This document shows positions 1-11,310 of a stretch of DNA of 64,000 bases, in pieces. Both the position numbers and the translations under genes were made by a program. Source of the DNA: Diprion similis (Eukaryota; Arthropoda; Insecta; Hymenoptera; Diprionidae); assembly GCF_021155765.1 (NCBI RefSeq), contig NC_060109.1, positions 3,001,001 through 3,065,000 on the forward strand. The letters run 5' to 3'. How positions within the stretch are numbered: position 1 is the stretch's first letter; every line of letters starts with the position of its first letter. The notes under the pieces are model-generated. The model worked only from the letters and a program-made list of their open reading frames with translations. It had not been told where the DNA came from and did no database searches.

Positions 1-1297
1 GTATATTTTACACAATGCAAACCCGGCGTGACGTGATATTTAACACGTTTAATATCTATCATGTAGTTGCCTTTGGCGCAGTTCTCTTCGTCGGGAATTT
101 CCTAAATTCCAAGTTCAGACCTTCTTCAATTCTGCCCATTGAATCGACACTTTTAATCGTTTTCCTCGGACAGTTCCAGTTTGGTTTCATTTGCATTTTA
201 CCACGTCTTTGTGTATGAGCCTCCGCGAGTGCGCCGTAAAGAAAAACGTCACTATAAATTGAAAATTTTTAAGTTTTTGCAAGGTCCAATAAAATATACT
301 TACCACATTGTACAGCAATATAGGTATAGAAGATATCATTTGTAAAAAATGAAATACGTAATTTTCGACTAAAAGAGATCACTTGCATGTTTATCGGTTC
401 ATCATTTGACAATTCATCTAATGATTTTATTGAATGAAATGTGAAATATTGCGTACGTGGAAGAAGAACTTGAGCTTGAAGCTTGAGTCGAATCGCTGGA
501 CATTGTATTCCTGATGACATTCACGATGTGAGACATATCTGATGTACGAATCTTCTCGATGATTTTCAAAGGATTTTTCAAATCGTTACGGTGATAATAA
601 TAGGTTCAGTTAATCCAAATTTATGCACACAATTTCCTGTGCAGAGTGTGTTTGCGTAAAGACCTCGTTGCATTTATTGTAAGGCGGGAATTTTTTGGGT
701 ATATTGGCTGGTTTACGGCGATTATAATAATTTTTTTTTTGGAGTAAGGGATTATAGCCTGGTAAATTTTGACATGGTGACAAAAAACTGAATACATGAA
801 TTCAGCAAGTTCACATGTTATTGTTATAGTTGATTCATACTATGTAGAGCACATGGAAACTTATGTTCACCACACTGAACAACAGATCGATGTTTTGATA
901 AAGATTTGAAGGTAATTTAGATAGGTGGCAATGAGGAAGCAAATAAGATCCATCCGGATAATTTTTATTATGGAATCATGTATGTACAAAATGAGTTTTG
1001 TTTCCTAGTTACAGCAGGTTGGATTACCGTTGACTTATGCTGCAATGCACCGAGGATGGCGCTCGACCCTTCAGAAAGGTTTGATGAATTGCTTGACTTC
1101 AGGCGCAGTTATACTGCTGCATTACTTGCGTATATATTGTCAGGAAATCTCTGATAGATTTTTCTTTATGAGGACTGGAAGACAAAGCCTGCGTTTAACA
1201 AATGTGTTATGTTTATATTTTTCGAAATTTTACCACGTCTAGCGAGTAATGGGGTTTTCATCATATCCCTCATCTGGTCATTTGCTGCATATTTAAT
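1..1297. other. Left-edge AT-rich DNA, no supported gene
   Basis: I see no exon chain here. Around 1024-1145 there is a short open stretch after an AG (tttcctagttacag), but no donor in a usable phase follows it and I do not recognise the peptide. The rest is AT-rich non-coding sequence with homopolymers. Confidence 0.4.
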
Positions 1298-2462
1298 AAG
1301 CAAATAATCAACGTCAATCATTATAAAAGTTAAAGTTTAATTTTTCCAATAATCAACATGAATTATTATTAAAGTTTAATTTTTCTTCGACCGAAACCTC
1401 CATCCCCAATCTTTTTAACCAAATTCCTATATCTAAAACGATCGATTCAATCGACGACTCGTCTTGCACTAATATCGATATTTATACCTTTTTCTGGATT
1501 CAAGTTCCTAATGGCTTTCGCGGTTTTTGTCCTGTTTCATTTTCAATCGATTTAGCCGAGTACAAGCGTCGTGGCTGGGCAAGTTTGTTCATCGACTCGG
1601 TGATTTGATAGGACAACGCTCCTCTCTTTACCTGTACACATTTACGACCTGATAAGTCGTATGATTTGTTACGCTGATCGTGTACGTCTGACTACGCATA
1701 GTTTTTTTTTCACGGGGCATATTAATTCGATTTTCTGTATTTATTATACCTTGAAGGGCTCATGTTTACTGGTGCTATCAACTCTGATTCTGGGTATCGC
1801 TAGCTCTTCGTATCTTGGAATCTTTGCGCCATAATTACCCCCGTTCAGGTTATTCTTTTTGAACATTTTGTTTAGTCGAAATGTTTCTTTTATATTTTTA
1901 TTTTTGTAATGTCCTCGAAATAACATATATATCCAAATGTATTTGTATGCGCCGAATTCAGTGATATGATTATTCAGTGATTTGAAAAATAATTTATGCG
2001 AAAGTTACGGCCGAAAGGTTATGGTCAAATTTTTCATCCGTGTAACACTTCAGGAGGGAAACATTTTTGTGATGATAAAACTTTTGTTTCCTGGGATATG
2101 CCCAATCTTTTTTTTTCTGTTTCGTTCTTTTTTCAATCTTCGCTTTTATGTAGATCTTTGATTGACACTACTACAAGAGCCAACTGATACATTACTTACT
2201 GTGTTAAATCGCTGTAATCGATTTATGTGAAGAACGAATCTCACTTGGAATGATTGAAAAGATACTTTACACCGGCTTTGAATAGTTCAACGAAAGTCTG
2301 CATCTCAAATAGTGTGCGTTAACCGAAGATATAAGTATAGCCAGGTACAGGTACTGTCATCGGTGAACGTAGTGTGCTACCTGGTAAATTCAACTACGAC
2401 TGTCTTTAGGGGTGAAGGGATCAAGGTGCCTCCTTTGACCGCTATGCAGCGCAACGACGTAT

Positions 2463-2484
2463 TGCTCTCGCGATGAAAGTTTTA
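2463..2484 (+). promoter_or_regulatory. Candidate proximal sequence element of U2 copy 1
   Basis: The block gctctcgcgatgaaagtttt lies about 63 to 42 bases before the U2 start. Insect snRNA genes carry their PSEA element at that distance. It is kept with one or two changes at the same distance in copies 2 and 3 (gctctcactatgaaagtttt and gctctcgcgatgaaagtttt). The sequence in between also matches because the whole flank is duplicated, so conservation alone does not prove function. I know no exact PSEA consensus for this species. Confidence 0.35.
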
Positions 2485-2525
2485 TGTTCACAAAGTTAAA
2501 TACTGTTGTGACTAAAGGTTACGGC

Positions 2526-2711
2526 ATCGCTTCTCGGCTCATTGAGCTAAGATCAAAGTGTAGTATCTGTTCTTATCAGCTTAATATCTGATACGCTTCC
2601 CATTGGGAAGCCAGAATATTAAACTGGTTTTTGGAAACTGGCGGAGCGTCTGGGGCTTGCTCCGGCTCTGCCGCGGGTCGACCCTACTTTGCAGTACCGT
2701 GGGGAACGGCC
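2526..2711 (+). ncRNA. U2: U2 spliceosomal snRNA, copy 1
   Basis: U2 snRNA pairs with the intron branch point in the major spliceosome. The 186-nt segment opens with the U2 5' end ATCGCTTCTCGGC, then a stem I whose arms (GCTC / GAGC) pair, then the invariant branch-point recognition stretch GTGTAGTATCTGTTCTTATC. A perfect hairpin (GCTTCCC ATT GGGAAGC) occupies the stem IIb position, an Sm-like site GGTTTTTGGAA follows, and stem III/IV with the TTGCAGTACC loop bound by U2B''/SNF closes it. Overall it reads very close to Drosophila U2, which is slightly longer. This copy has the most intact stems. After it, CTATTTTGACT and an AAAC-rich stretch are shared with the other copies and could be the 3' box. 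Confidence 0.9.
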
Positions 2712-3289
2712 TATTTTGACTAAATCAAACACAAAAGTTGCTTCGTCAATACGAGCAGTGATAACTAAGATTACACATCTTATTCCAACTGCCTTGAACT
2801 GTTTCGCACTAGCATACGCACCATAGTCGGACTAAATTTTACAGGATAAAAAATAAATTCAAGGCGACGGAAAAAAACACTTTGGAACAACAAGTCTCTG
2901 TGATACTTTCAATCACCGTGAAAGGGAAGAGTCCGTCGGCTGCCCGATAAACTTCCGCGATGTTCTCGGAAACAGTTCGATGAAATGGATGACACAAAAC
3001 CAACAGTATTTTACATCGAAATAAGGGGCGTCAAAATTTGTTATAACCCTTTGATTTAAATTTCCAATTCTACCGAAAATGAATCGATTTTCAATATTTT
3101 ACCGATAGGCATAACTTTCTCTTCCTTAATACTTTTTCTAGATAAACGATTATGATTTTTCCAGTCAAAGTAGTTAGTTTTTTGAAGATCAGTACATTTA
3201 TGATTTTTCAGATTTTTTTTTTTCCAATTTTGCTTTCAAACTTCTTCATCTGATGCCAAGCCCTATCGGTCTAAGATTGTTCACTCGGC

Positions 3290-4060
3290 CGTTATTGAAA
3301 TCAACGTGGAAGCTATCAGACCAACGGGCTCTCCCCTTTCACGGTGATTGAAAGTATCGCAAAAAACTGCTTTGTCGGCTTGTTTGTTCGTCTTTGTTAT
3401 ATTTGATGAAGACAGCAGTTAATTCATAGGATGTTGATGAATTCGGGCTACTATTTTCTCATTTACTCGTCTTGTCGAGCCGATTTTTGCGTTTGTAAAA
3501 AGTCAAAATAGGCCGTTCCCCACGGTACTGCAAAGTAGGGTCGACCCACGGCAGAGCCGGAGCAAGCCCCAGACACTCCGCCAGTCTCCAAAAACCAGTT
3601 TAATATTCTGGCTCCCAATGGGAAGCGTATCAGATATTAAGCTGATAAGAACAGATACTACACTTTGATCTTAGCTCAATGAGCCGAGAAGCGATGCCAT
3701 AACCTTAGTCACAACAGTACTTAACTTTATGAACATAAAACTTTCATAGTGAGAGCAATACGTCGCTGCGCCGCATAGCGGTCAAAGGAGGCACCTTGAT
3801 CCCTTCACCCCTAAAGACAGTCGTAGTTGAATTTACCAGGTAGCACACTACGTTCACCGATGACAGTACGTGTACCTGGCTATACTTATATCTTCGGTCA
3901 ACGCAAACTATTTGAGATGCCGACTTTGGTTCAACTATTCAAAGCTGGCGTAAAGTATCTTTCCAATCATTCCAAGTGAGATTCGTACTTCACATAAATC
4001 GATTACAGTTTATTTAACACAGTAAGTAATGCATCAGTTGGCTCTTGTAGCTGTTGAAAA
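3290..4060 (-). repeat. Arm 2 of the inverted U2 gene repeat
   Basis: This is the reverse complement of about 2240-2960 with scattered substitutions. The two arms meet tail to tail around 3120, so the 3' ends of U2 copies 1 and 2 face each other. It includes U2 copy 2, its 5' flank and a 3' flank containing the matching block around 3330-3360 (cacggtgattgaaagtatcgc). It is shorter than the outer pair and more diverged. Confidence 0.7.
3511..3695 (-). ncRNA. U2: U2 spliceosomal snRNA, copy 2 (slightly damaged)
   Basis: On the minus strand this 185-nt copy matches copy 1 except for a few changes. One A is missing from the 3' side of the stem IIb hairpin (GGGAGCC instead of GGGAAGCC). GGAAACTGG has become GGAGACTGG just after the Sm-like site, and two C-to-T changes are shared with copy 3. 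The 5' end, stem I, branch-point recognition region and stem IV loop are intact. The damaged hairpin suggests a weaker or decaying copy. Its upstream flank also carries the conserved block at about -60. Confidence 0.8.
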
Positions 4061-5369
4061 GAAGTGATGCATTCTCATAAAAATGTAACTTTTTATTTAA
4101 GAGAATAAACGATTCAACAAAAGTGGTTGAGGGACGTGAAAATTTTCTCATACGACAGTTTATAAGAAAGTATAAGTGTTGTATAATTCTAAAGGTTTAT
4201 AAGATAATACTTGCAATATTTCTATCAGATAGGATAAGAACAAAACTTCAATGGGATTTTATGATCGAAATGAAAACAAAAGCCAATGAAATTATGTCAG
4301 AAAAATAATCCTATAAATGATTTTATCAGGACATATTGAAACATTTTAAATCAAAAATTGTATGAAAATTATGAAATAATCAATTTATGAAATTAAATAG
4401 GTTTTTTCATTGTCTATGACATATTCAAGTTTAGTAGTTTTTATGAGTATTCCGTACGACGGATTCCGCTACAAATTCTACTCAGCACTTAAACATTTCA
4501 TGTTGGGATGAAGAATATGAACTTTTATGAGATTTTTCACCACTCGATTTATCCAATCCCAAAACTCATAGTGTTTCACTAGACAACACGATAATTGATT
4601 TTGTAAGTGCGAATGAGCTTCACAATTAACTTATTTTTGCGTATTAATGTTGAAACGTAGGCAGTACTCCCGCCATGTGCTCACGTGGTACGCGACGCGC
4701 AACTAGCGCATGCTTTATTCTGCTATATTTAACCCATTATTGTCAAGATATGGCTAAAAAATTAAATCTCAACCTTTCGATCAACGATTTCATCAACTTT
4801 CGATGTGACAAAGTAAAATAAGAGCGTACTATATAAATAAATACAAAGTTTATCGGTGTTATCTCATGTTTTTAACTCGCCCTCACCGTCTCCCCCAACT
4901 GAGCTCCACACCTCGGAAATATACGTCCCGCCGCGCCCCTCGCCTGGCTGCTGCTGCTTACGTCGACAAAGGAAAAAGTACCTGTTTAAGTCCGTCCCCT
5001 AAACGAATGTCACATTACATAGCTCGAAATACTGTACATACCGACGAAAAATGCCTAAAAATAGGTCATTACTATGACGTGCTACTAGGTAAATTAGTAT
5101 GCCTCTTGGCAAAAAGTTGACTTTTTTACCTTTATGAAAATGTACAGACTTGAGAACAATCGAAGGTAAGATGTATTTGAGAAAATTGCAGTTCAAGTAT
5201 TTTTAAACTTCTTGGGAAATTTTTCGGCAGTAGCGTCTTTGGTTGTCGCCGCGTTCAATTCGTTAATTACTTGATAAGAACTGGTCCGATTATTGGTGCG
5301 TATGCAACAGCTGAACAGTTCGAGGAAGTTCAAATAAACTTCGCAGTGATGAAACTTTCAATACTCCTA
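4061..5369. other. Spacer between U2 copies 2 and 3
   Basis: Single-copy AT-rich DNA. It has short open frames of 61-84 codons that I judge to be chance, with no splice-linked exons. A small GC-richer patch lies near 4690-4960. I found no other snRNA signature in it. Confidence 0.4.
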
Positions 5370-6486
5370 TCGACGAAGCAGTTTTATGTTTGATTTAGTC
5401 CAAATAGGCCGTTCCCCACGGTACTGCAAAGTAGGGTCGACCCACGGCAGAGCCGGAGCAAGCCCCAGACACTCCGCCAGTTTCCAAAAACCAGTTTAAT
5501 ATTCTGGCTTCCCAATGGGAAGCGTATCAGATATTAAGCTGATAAGAACAGATACTACACTTTGATCTTAGCTCAATGAGCCGAGAAGCGATGCCGTGAT
5601 AAAAGTCAGTACAGTATTTAAGTTTGTGAACACAAAACTTTCATCGCGAGAGCAATACGTCGCTGCGCCACATAGCGGTCAAAGGAGGCACTTCCATCCC
5701 TTCGCCCCTAAAGACACTCGTAGTTGAATTTACCAGGTAGCACACTACGTTCACCGATGACAGTACCTGTACCTGGCTATACTTATATCTTCGGTTAACG
5801 CACACTATTTGAGATGCCGACTTTCGTTGAACTATTCAAAGCCGGTGTAAAGTATCTTTTCAATCATTCCGAGTGAGATTCGTTCTTCACATAAATCGAT
5901 TACAGCGATTTAACACAGTAAGTAATGTATCAGTTGGCTGTTGTAGTAGTGTGAATCAAAGATCTACGTAAAAGCGAAGATTGAAAAAAGAACGAAACAG
6001 AAAAAAAAGATTGGGCATATCCCAGGAAACAAAAGTTTTATCATCACAAAAATGTTTCCCTCCTAAACTGTTACCCGGATGAAAAATTTGACCATAACCT
6101 TTCGGCCGTAACTTTCGTATAAGTTATTTTTCAAATCACTGAATAATCATATCACTGAATTCAGCGCATGCAAATACATTTCGATATATATGTTATTTCG
6201 AGGACATTACAAAAATAAAAATATAAAAGAAACATTTCGACTAAACAAAATGTTCAAAAAGAATAACCTGATCGGGGGTAATTATGGCGCAAAGATTCCA
6301 AGATACGAAGAGCTAGCGATACCCAGAAACAGAGAAGCCGATCGTTTTAGGTCTAGATATTTGGTTAAAAAGATTGGGGCTGAACGTTTTAGTCGAGGAA
6401 AATTTGAACTTTAATTTTATAAATAATTCATGTTGATTGTTGCAAAAATTAAACTTTAATTTTCAGAATGATTGACGTTGATTATT
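5370..6486 (-). repeat. Arm 3 of the inverted U2 gene repeat
   Basis: This is the reverse complement of about 1298-2760. It includes U2 copy 3, the 5' flank with the candidate promoter element, and the short open frame at 6190 whose first ~46 codons match the minus-strand frame at 1926. Homology runs on to about 6486 (attgacgttgattattcg), pairing with the start of arm 1. Confidence 0.75.
5407..5592 (-). ncRNA. U2: U2 spliceosomal snRNA, copy 3
   Basis: This 186-nt minus-strand copy differs from copy 1 by about two bases (GGAGTGTC for GGAGCGTC and GCCGTGGG for GCCGCGGG). All functional signatures are present: the 5' end, paired stem I, GTAGTA branch-point recognition, the perfect stem IIb hairpin, the Sm-like site and the TTGCAGTACC loop. 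The flank shows the same candidate PSE at about -60. It looks as functional as copy 1. Which copies are transcribed cannot be told from sequence. Confidence 0.88.
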
Positions 6487-7259
6487 CGTTCGTAAGGGGG
6501 TATCCAAGTCTTTAGCTCCATAAAATGTTAACACTTTTCAGTACGGTATAGTATTGATGAACATGTACGGACACGAATAAAAAAAGTACAGTCCTAAAGT
6601 GTGAAATTTCAGCTTCAATTTGAAAAAAAGGGGCACCGTAGCATCAAAATTGTGGCCGTTAGAGCCCTTAAAATACTGGTCGGCGGAAAGCTGTGCAGAA
6701 ATCTGAAATTAAAATACTTGAGGGTTTGTTTTGGTGGTCAAGGTTCAGGCTTCAGGCTTCTATGCGACAGATTTTTAAGGAGGGACAAGAGTCTGAGATA
6801 CTACAAAAAAAACATATATTTTTGTGATTTTTTCTACGGAGTACCGTTTTTATTAATATTTTTAAACTTATTGTGCATTATTAAGTATTATTCTAAGAAT
6901 ATTCTGCTACATATTCATAGAAAAATATTGAATATTCAGCCAGTGGTAGTGGTGAGACCCGAGTTACCTTAAAAAAAAGTTTCCACGCGGTAGTCAAAAT
7001 TTCTCGAAAACTTTCGGACCGATTTCGCCTCAACTTTTCACACTTCATTTACGTACTGAATACTAGTTTCTGAACAAAAGATTTTTTTTCAATTACAACT
7101 TATTTTGTAATTAAACAAAAACAGTAAATCAAAGTTTAAATCAGAGTTTTTCGATTGCACCTTCACCAAAAATGAATATTTTGTTAATTCCTTCGTTCCA
7201 ATTCAAGATAAACTTATGTATGTTATACTAAAGAAATCCCTTTGGTTTTTTAATTTCAG
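6487..7259. other. Non-coding or repeat-like DNA
   Basis: AT-rich sequence. An uninterrupted frame of 123 codons (6601-6972) is present, but its composition (long hydrophobic and lysine runs, no recognisable motif, no splice context) looks like chance or a decayed repeat, and I do not call it a gene. Confidence 0.35.
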
Positions 7260-7642
7260 ATGAAGCAATCATAAGGTATCCTGACTACCTCAACAATTTC
7301 GATTTACACTTGTCCGCAATTATCGCAAGATATCTTCTGAATCAGTTGTACGATTCCGTTTTGCTTTGGCACACATTCTTTCCTGATAGGTAACTATGGT
7401 CCGAACTAGAACCGTTAACTTCCGAACGAGACTTTGAGACTTATAATCAAAAATAATGATCAGAAATCGACCAAAATTCCAAAAAAGGGTTCAAAAGTTC
7501 ATTTCTTCCAAACTACGGCATATACAAATATAATTCTAGTTTGGACCAGAATTGTAAGTGTACTTGGTGTGAAGATCTGTCGTTTTTGTATTTCAGAGGA
7601 AGGACTCCGACGCAATCTTCCGATAATTGCGGGAAAGCGTAA
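7260..7642 (+). CDS. Candidate 3'-terminal exons of an unidentified gene (partial)
   Basis: Two blocks look like exons. The first (7260-7389) follows a good acceptor (tttaatttcag) and ends at a donor (gatag|gtaact). It holds 42 full codons without a stop, a hydrophobic-helical peptide containing RYPDYLNNFDLHLSAIIARY and ending LLWHTFFPD. The second (7597-7642) follows tgtatttcag, joins in matching phase and stops after about 15 codons at TAA 7640-7642. I do not recognise the protein. Upstream exons were not found, so this may be the tail of a gene with distant exons or a pseudogene fragment. Confidence 0.25.
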
Positions 7643-7789
7643 ATCGCAACCTCACCTTCACTCCCCAATATTTTTAAGAATAAGGTATCTTTTAAAACTG
7701 TGTAACGTCATTTCTATACATTTCCCACTACACCTACACCGCACTCATCCCAGCCTCTCTAATAAGTACTTTGAAATTATTCCAGCAAG

Positions 7790-7814
7790 CCCCCCCCCCC
7801 CCCCCCCCCCCCCC
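7790..7814 (+). repeat. 25-base poly(C) run
   Basis: An uninterrupted run of 25 C in an otherwise AT-rich region. The other strand is poly(G) and could form a G-quadruplex. Its length is probably unstable and may also be affected by sequencing error. Confidence 0.95.
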
Positions 7815-9339
7815 TACTTTGTCACTAGTATTTCGCCCGACAAAAGTATTTTGTTGAATTAAGTGAGTATTGTGTTCGCCGTATTTGACTACAGAATTTA
7901 GTTGTATCAAACGAATATCACTTGACTTAGATAATCCTCCGTAAAGTATTAGAAGTTGAAAAAATCTCATTGAGGTTTCCATCGTTACATACGAAATGAA
8001 TAATCTACAACAAAATGTCTTTTACAAACTACTAGCGGTGCAAGGTACATTGTAAGATATTTAGATACATGTGTGTAATATATACGTATACAGTCATGGG
8101 CAAACGACTATTCAGTTGGCAATTCCTCGTATGACTGACACCAGGATAAGTCAGCAGAATAGTCAAGTAGCGTAACAGTGTACCTACTATTACGATACAG
8201 GCCATACAGTAGGGCATTCGTGCATTTTTTGTATCCACAGAGGCAACGCTTATTATACAATTGATAAAACCATAATTATAACGTCTACGATCATACGTGG
8301 AATCTTGCGGAAAAAAAGTGTTCTCATAGGATTGCAGATAACTTCATTCCACAAATTTTACATAAAAAAAAGAAGGATATTTACAGGAATCGAAGTGTAA
8401 CTTTTGCCAACACAGGAATACAGAGAATTGTTATTCTCAAGCAAACGATACTTTATTGTACGGTTGAGAATTGTATAATTTTTTGCAACAATTTACAGTC
8501 GTGGCAATTAAAACTCATATGTCAGTTATATCACGCTTGATTTATTGGTCGAGACTCATACATGATTTAATTTTATACTAATCAAAATTTCCATATATGT
8601 ACGTATATACTCAAGTTAATCACAAAGAAAGGCAACAGATGCAAACTGCTGACTCGGTGCGCTGCAATTATGCGTCTATCTTGCAGATATGCATTTCTAA
8701 AACATGGCAAGAATTCTATTCTGTTTCCGATAAAAATACGATGTGAAATTCTCATCTGAAACCGGAACTAAAAATTGTAGACATTACTGAAAAACTATAT
8801 TAATACAGATACAAAAAAACTAATACAGATATATTGAAGAAACTTGTCGAAAAAGTCGTAGCAAAATTTAACACTTTTGACTTATTTTTTCTGTCAAATT
8901 GTTTCAATTACGAGAGAAACTACCGAAATTTTGAACGGAAAGTTGAAAGAATTAAATTGCAGAGATCTTTTTCCTCCACACACGTGAGCTCGACGTCATT
9001 AATATGACGATGAGTATAAACTCGACGTGTCTGCAAAACATCATAATGTTACGTGGTACTTACGCAAAGCTGAACGTACGTTTCAAATGTTGACGTATAG
9101 TATACTAAAAGAGCAAAATAAATAGGATACTTGAGATACATGATAATTGGATCGAGGCGTATAATTCAAGTTACATAATAGCAAAACATAACATGTATCT
9201 AACACTTACGTCTCGGGACAATAACCACAAGCTCCAAGCATAACATTATTATCGCCTTCAGGATCCGGATCAACGTAACATACCTCATGTTATCAGCATT
9301 ACTCAAGAATGGTATATATGTATATAGGTATATATATTA
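7815..9339. other. Intergenic AT-rich DNA
   Basis: No supported coding exon, RNA gene or element. Short open frames on both strands lack splice context and family signatures. Confidence 0.4.
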
Positions 9340-10519
9340 GGGCGATTTTTTTTGAACGACTATTTTTTTTTTCAGTCCCCATCGAAAATTTTGTTCTATA
9401 TGTCGAACAAAAAATGCCCTTAAAGTTAGAGCCCTTAATATTAATATTAAGTACTCGCCCAGGGCGTGAAAAGATTTCCCATATAAAATACACGTGAATC
9501 GAAGCGTTTTTTTTCAAATCTCTACAACTCAGCGGAATTTTATGATATCACATTGGTCTTGGTTGCAAATTACGCAGAATTGAACGATCTTCGAAAGTGT
9601 CTAAAACGTCGTGAGTCCAACTTACACTGGTGAGATGGTACAGGTCACTATAGTTGATTTTTACCCAAAATTCTCCGATTTTCACTGTTATCTCCGAAAT
9701 GATCAACTTTACCAAAAAAATGTAAAGGATAACTTTGTTGAAAATTTGGTTTCCTACAAGAAAGACCCTATAGACCAAAATGCTCAGATTGATATTTCTT
9801 GAGATATCGGAATTCAACTTACTTAACGTATAAAATTTTTATGTTCTATTGAATTAAACGTTTTAATCTAATATAACCAATAAACATTATGGTTTATTGA
9901 ATCAAACGTTTTGAATTACTGATATTCCTATGGAATAGATCGAATGGATCGAATCGAATCGAAAAAAATCAAATTCCAATACAATGTCAATAATTTAAAA
10001 CGTTTGATTCGATAAACCATAAAAATTTTATACGACAAGAAGTTAAAGTTCGATATCTCAAGAAATATCAATCTGAGCATTTTTGTCTATAGGATTTTTT
10101 TTGTAGGAAACCAAATTTCCAACAAAGTTATCCTCTACATTTTTTTGGTAAAGTTGATAATTTCGGAGATAACAGCGAAAAATGGAGAATTTTGGGTAAA
10201 AATCAACTATAGTAACCTGTACCATCTCACCAGTGTAAGTTGGACTCACGACGTTTTAGACACTTTCAAAGATCGTTCAATTCTGCGTAATTTGCAACCA
10301 AGACCAATGTGATATCATAAAATTCCGCTGAGTTGTAGAGATTTGAAAAAAACGCTTCGATTCACGTGTATTTTATATGGGAAATCTTTTCACGCCCTGG
10401 TCGAGTACTTAATATTAATATTAAGGGCTGTAACTTTAAGGGCATTTTTTGTTCGACATATAGAACAAAATTTTCGATGGGGACCGAAAAAAAAAATAGT
10501 CGTTCAAAAAAAATCGCCC
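9340..10519. mobile_element. 1.2-kb foldback element, TA-flanked (MITE-like)
   Basis: The left half is repeated as the reverse complement in the right half. It starts TA|GGGCGATTTTTTTTGAACG and ends CGTTC...AAATCGCCC|TA. The arms are roughly 500-590 bp and differ at scattered positions. The centre (about 9900-10000) is rich in repeated AAACGTTTTAAT-like and cgaatcgaat motifs. Mirror-image 63-codon open frames occur in the arms but look fortuitous. A TA duplication with long inverted arms fits a non-autonomous Tc1/mariner-type element; assignment to that superfamily is inference. No transposase is present. If transcribed, the RNA would fold into a long hairpin. Confidence 0.75.
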
Positions 10520-11146
10520 TAATATATACATATAAACCATAATATATATATATATGTATATATATATGGCGTTAAGCAAGAGCAAGTTATTGTATTCACT
10601 TTGGTGAAGTGATACAAAGAGGAAGAGAGATAGATGATCTGCCTTACCCAACAGGTAGGAATAACTTGAACGCACCATACGCAATTCACGCATTCTTTGC
10701 ACATGACACAATAGTCCAGTGGTTATAATATTTGTGTAGTCACCAACCAGTATGTTTACACTGTGGCGGAAGTGGCGCCCACATATCATAGGGCTTGACC
10801 AAAGGAAGTGGAAGCTCTCCGATTGGATAACCAAGCAGCATAAATCATAGTAAACGAGATTATATTATATTTATACAAACAACTTTGGATTAAAGAAATT
10901 TTTACAAATTGTATGATTTATGATATATTAGGTAACGTGCATCGCCATGTGGGATGATTACCAATCAATGCCGCAAATAGGTTTGTAATTTCTCCCAACA
11001 CTTTTGCAATATCCGCTATCTTTGTAATATTGTGGGGAAAAAAGGGTTTCTTAGAATATAAAATGCATGCTTACACAGATTTTAACGTAATACGTAAAAA
11101 TGTGTACACTTATGATGTATTGTATGCTTATTGGTTTTACTTTACG

Positions 11147-11154
11147 TTGTTTAC
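11147..11154 (-). promoter_or_regulatory. FOXO-type binding site 1 (TTGTTTAC)
   Basis: Exact reverse complement of GTAAACAA, the DAF-16/FOXO core. It is one of three perfect sites within 172 bp about 2 kb before the 4E-BP ATG. 4E-BP (Thor) is an established FOXO target in Drosophila. That these sites work here is inference. Confidence 0.45.
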
Positions 11155-11237
11155 AATTCATTTTCTCATCGTGGTCATTTTAATATGGATAGGATACGTA
11201 ATATGAGTATACATATATACCGAGTGTATAGTTATTC

Positions 11238-11245
11238 GTAAACAA
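11238..11245 (+). promoter_or_regulatory. FOXO-type binding site 2 (GTAAACAA)
   Basis: Exact match to the FOXO core on the plus strand, in the same short cluster upstream of 4E-BP. Confidence 0.45.
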
Positions 11246-11310
11246 GGACACATCAATCGGTATTCGTATTTACGTTGACTGAATAATTAGCAAGTTCTAT
11301 TCGAATTCTC

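Larger units (their letters stand above)
1298..2960 (+). repeat. Arm 1 of the inverted U2 gene repeat
   Basis: This arm carries U2 copy 1 with its upstream flank. Its outer part (about 1298-2760) is the reverse complement of 5370-6486. Its inner part (about 2240-2960) is the reverse complement of about 3290-4060, so this block pairs with both other copies. The match covers the snRNA, about 280 bp or more of 5' flank, a short AT-rich spacer and a 3' flank. A small open frame (about 1926 down to 1744, minus strand) recurs in the other outer arm. Arm limits were judged by eye. Confidence 0.75.

Noticed and set aside
6601-6972. 123-codon open frame as a gene
   Set aside because: No recognisable motif, an odd hydrophobic and basic composition, no splice signals, and repeat-like surroundings.
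7734-7982. Polyglycine or polyproline protein across 7790-7814
   Set aside because: The run is a 25-base homopolymer in non-coding DNA; frames through it have no other support.
9548-10249. Paired 63- and 89-codon frames as a conserved protein
   Set aside because: They mirror each other because they lie in the two arms of a foldback element.
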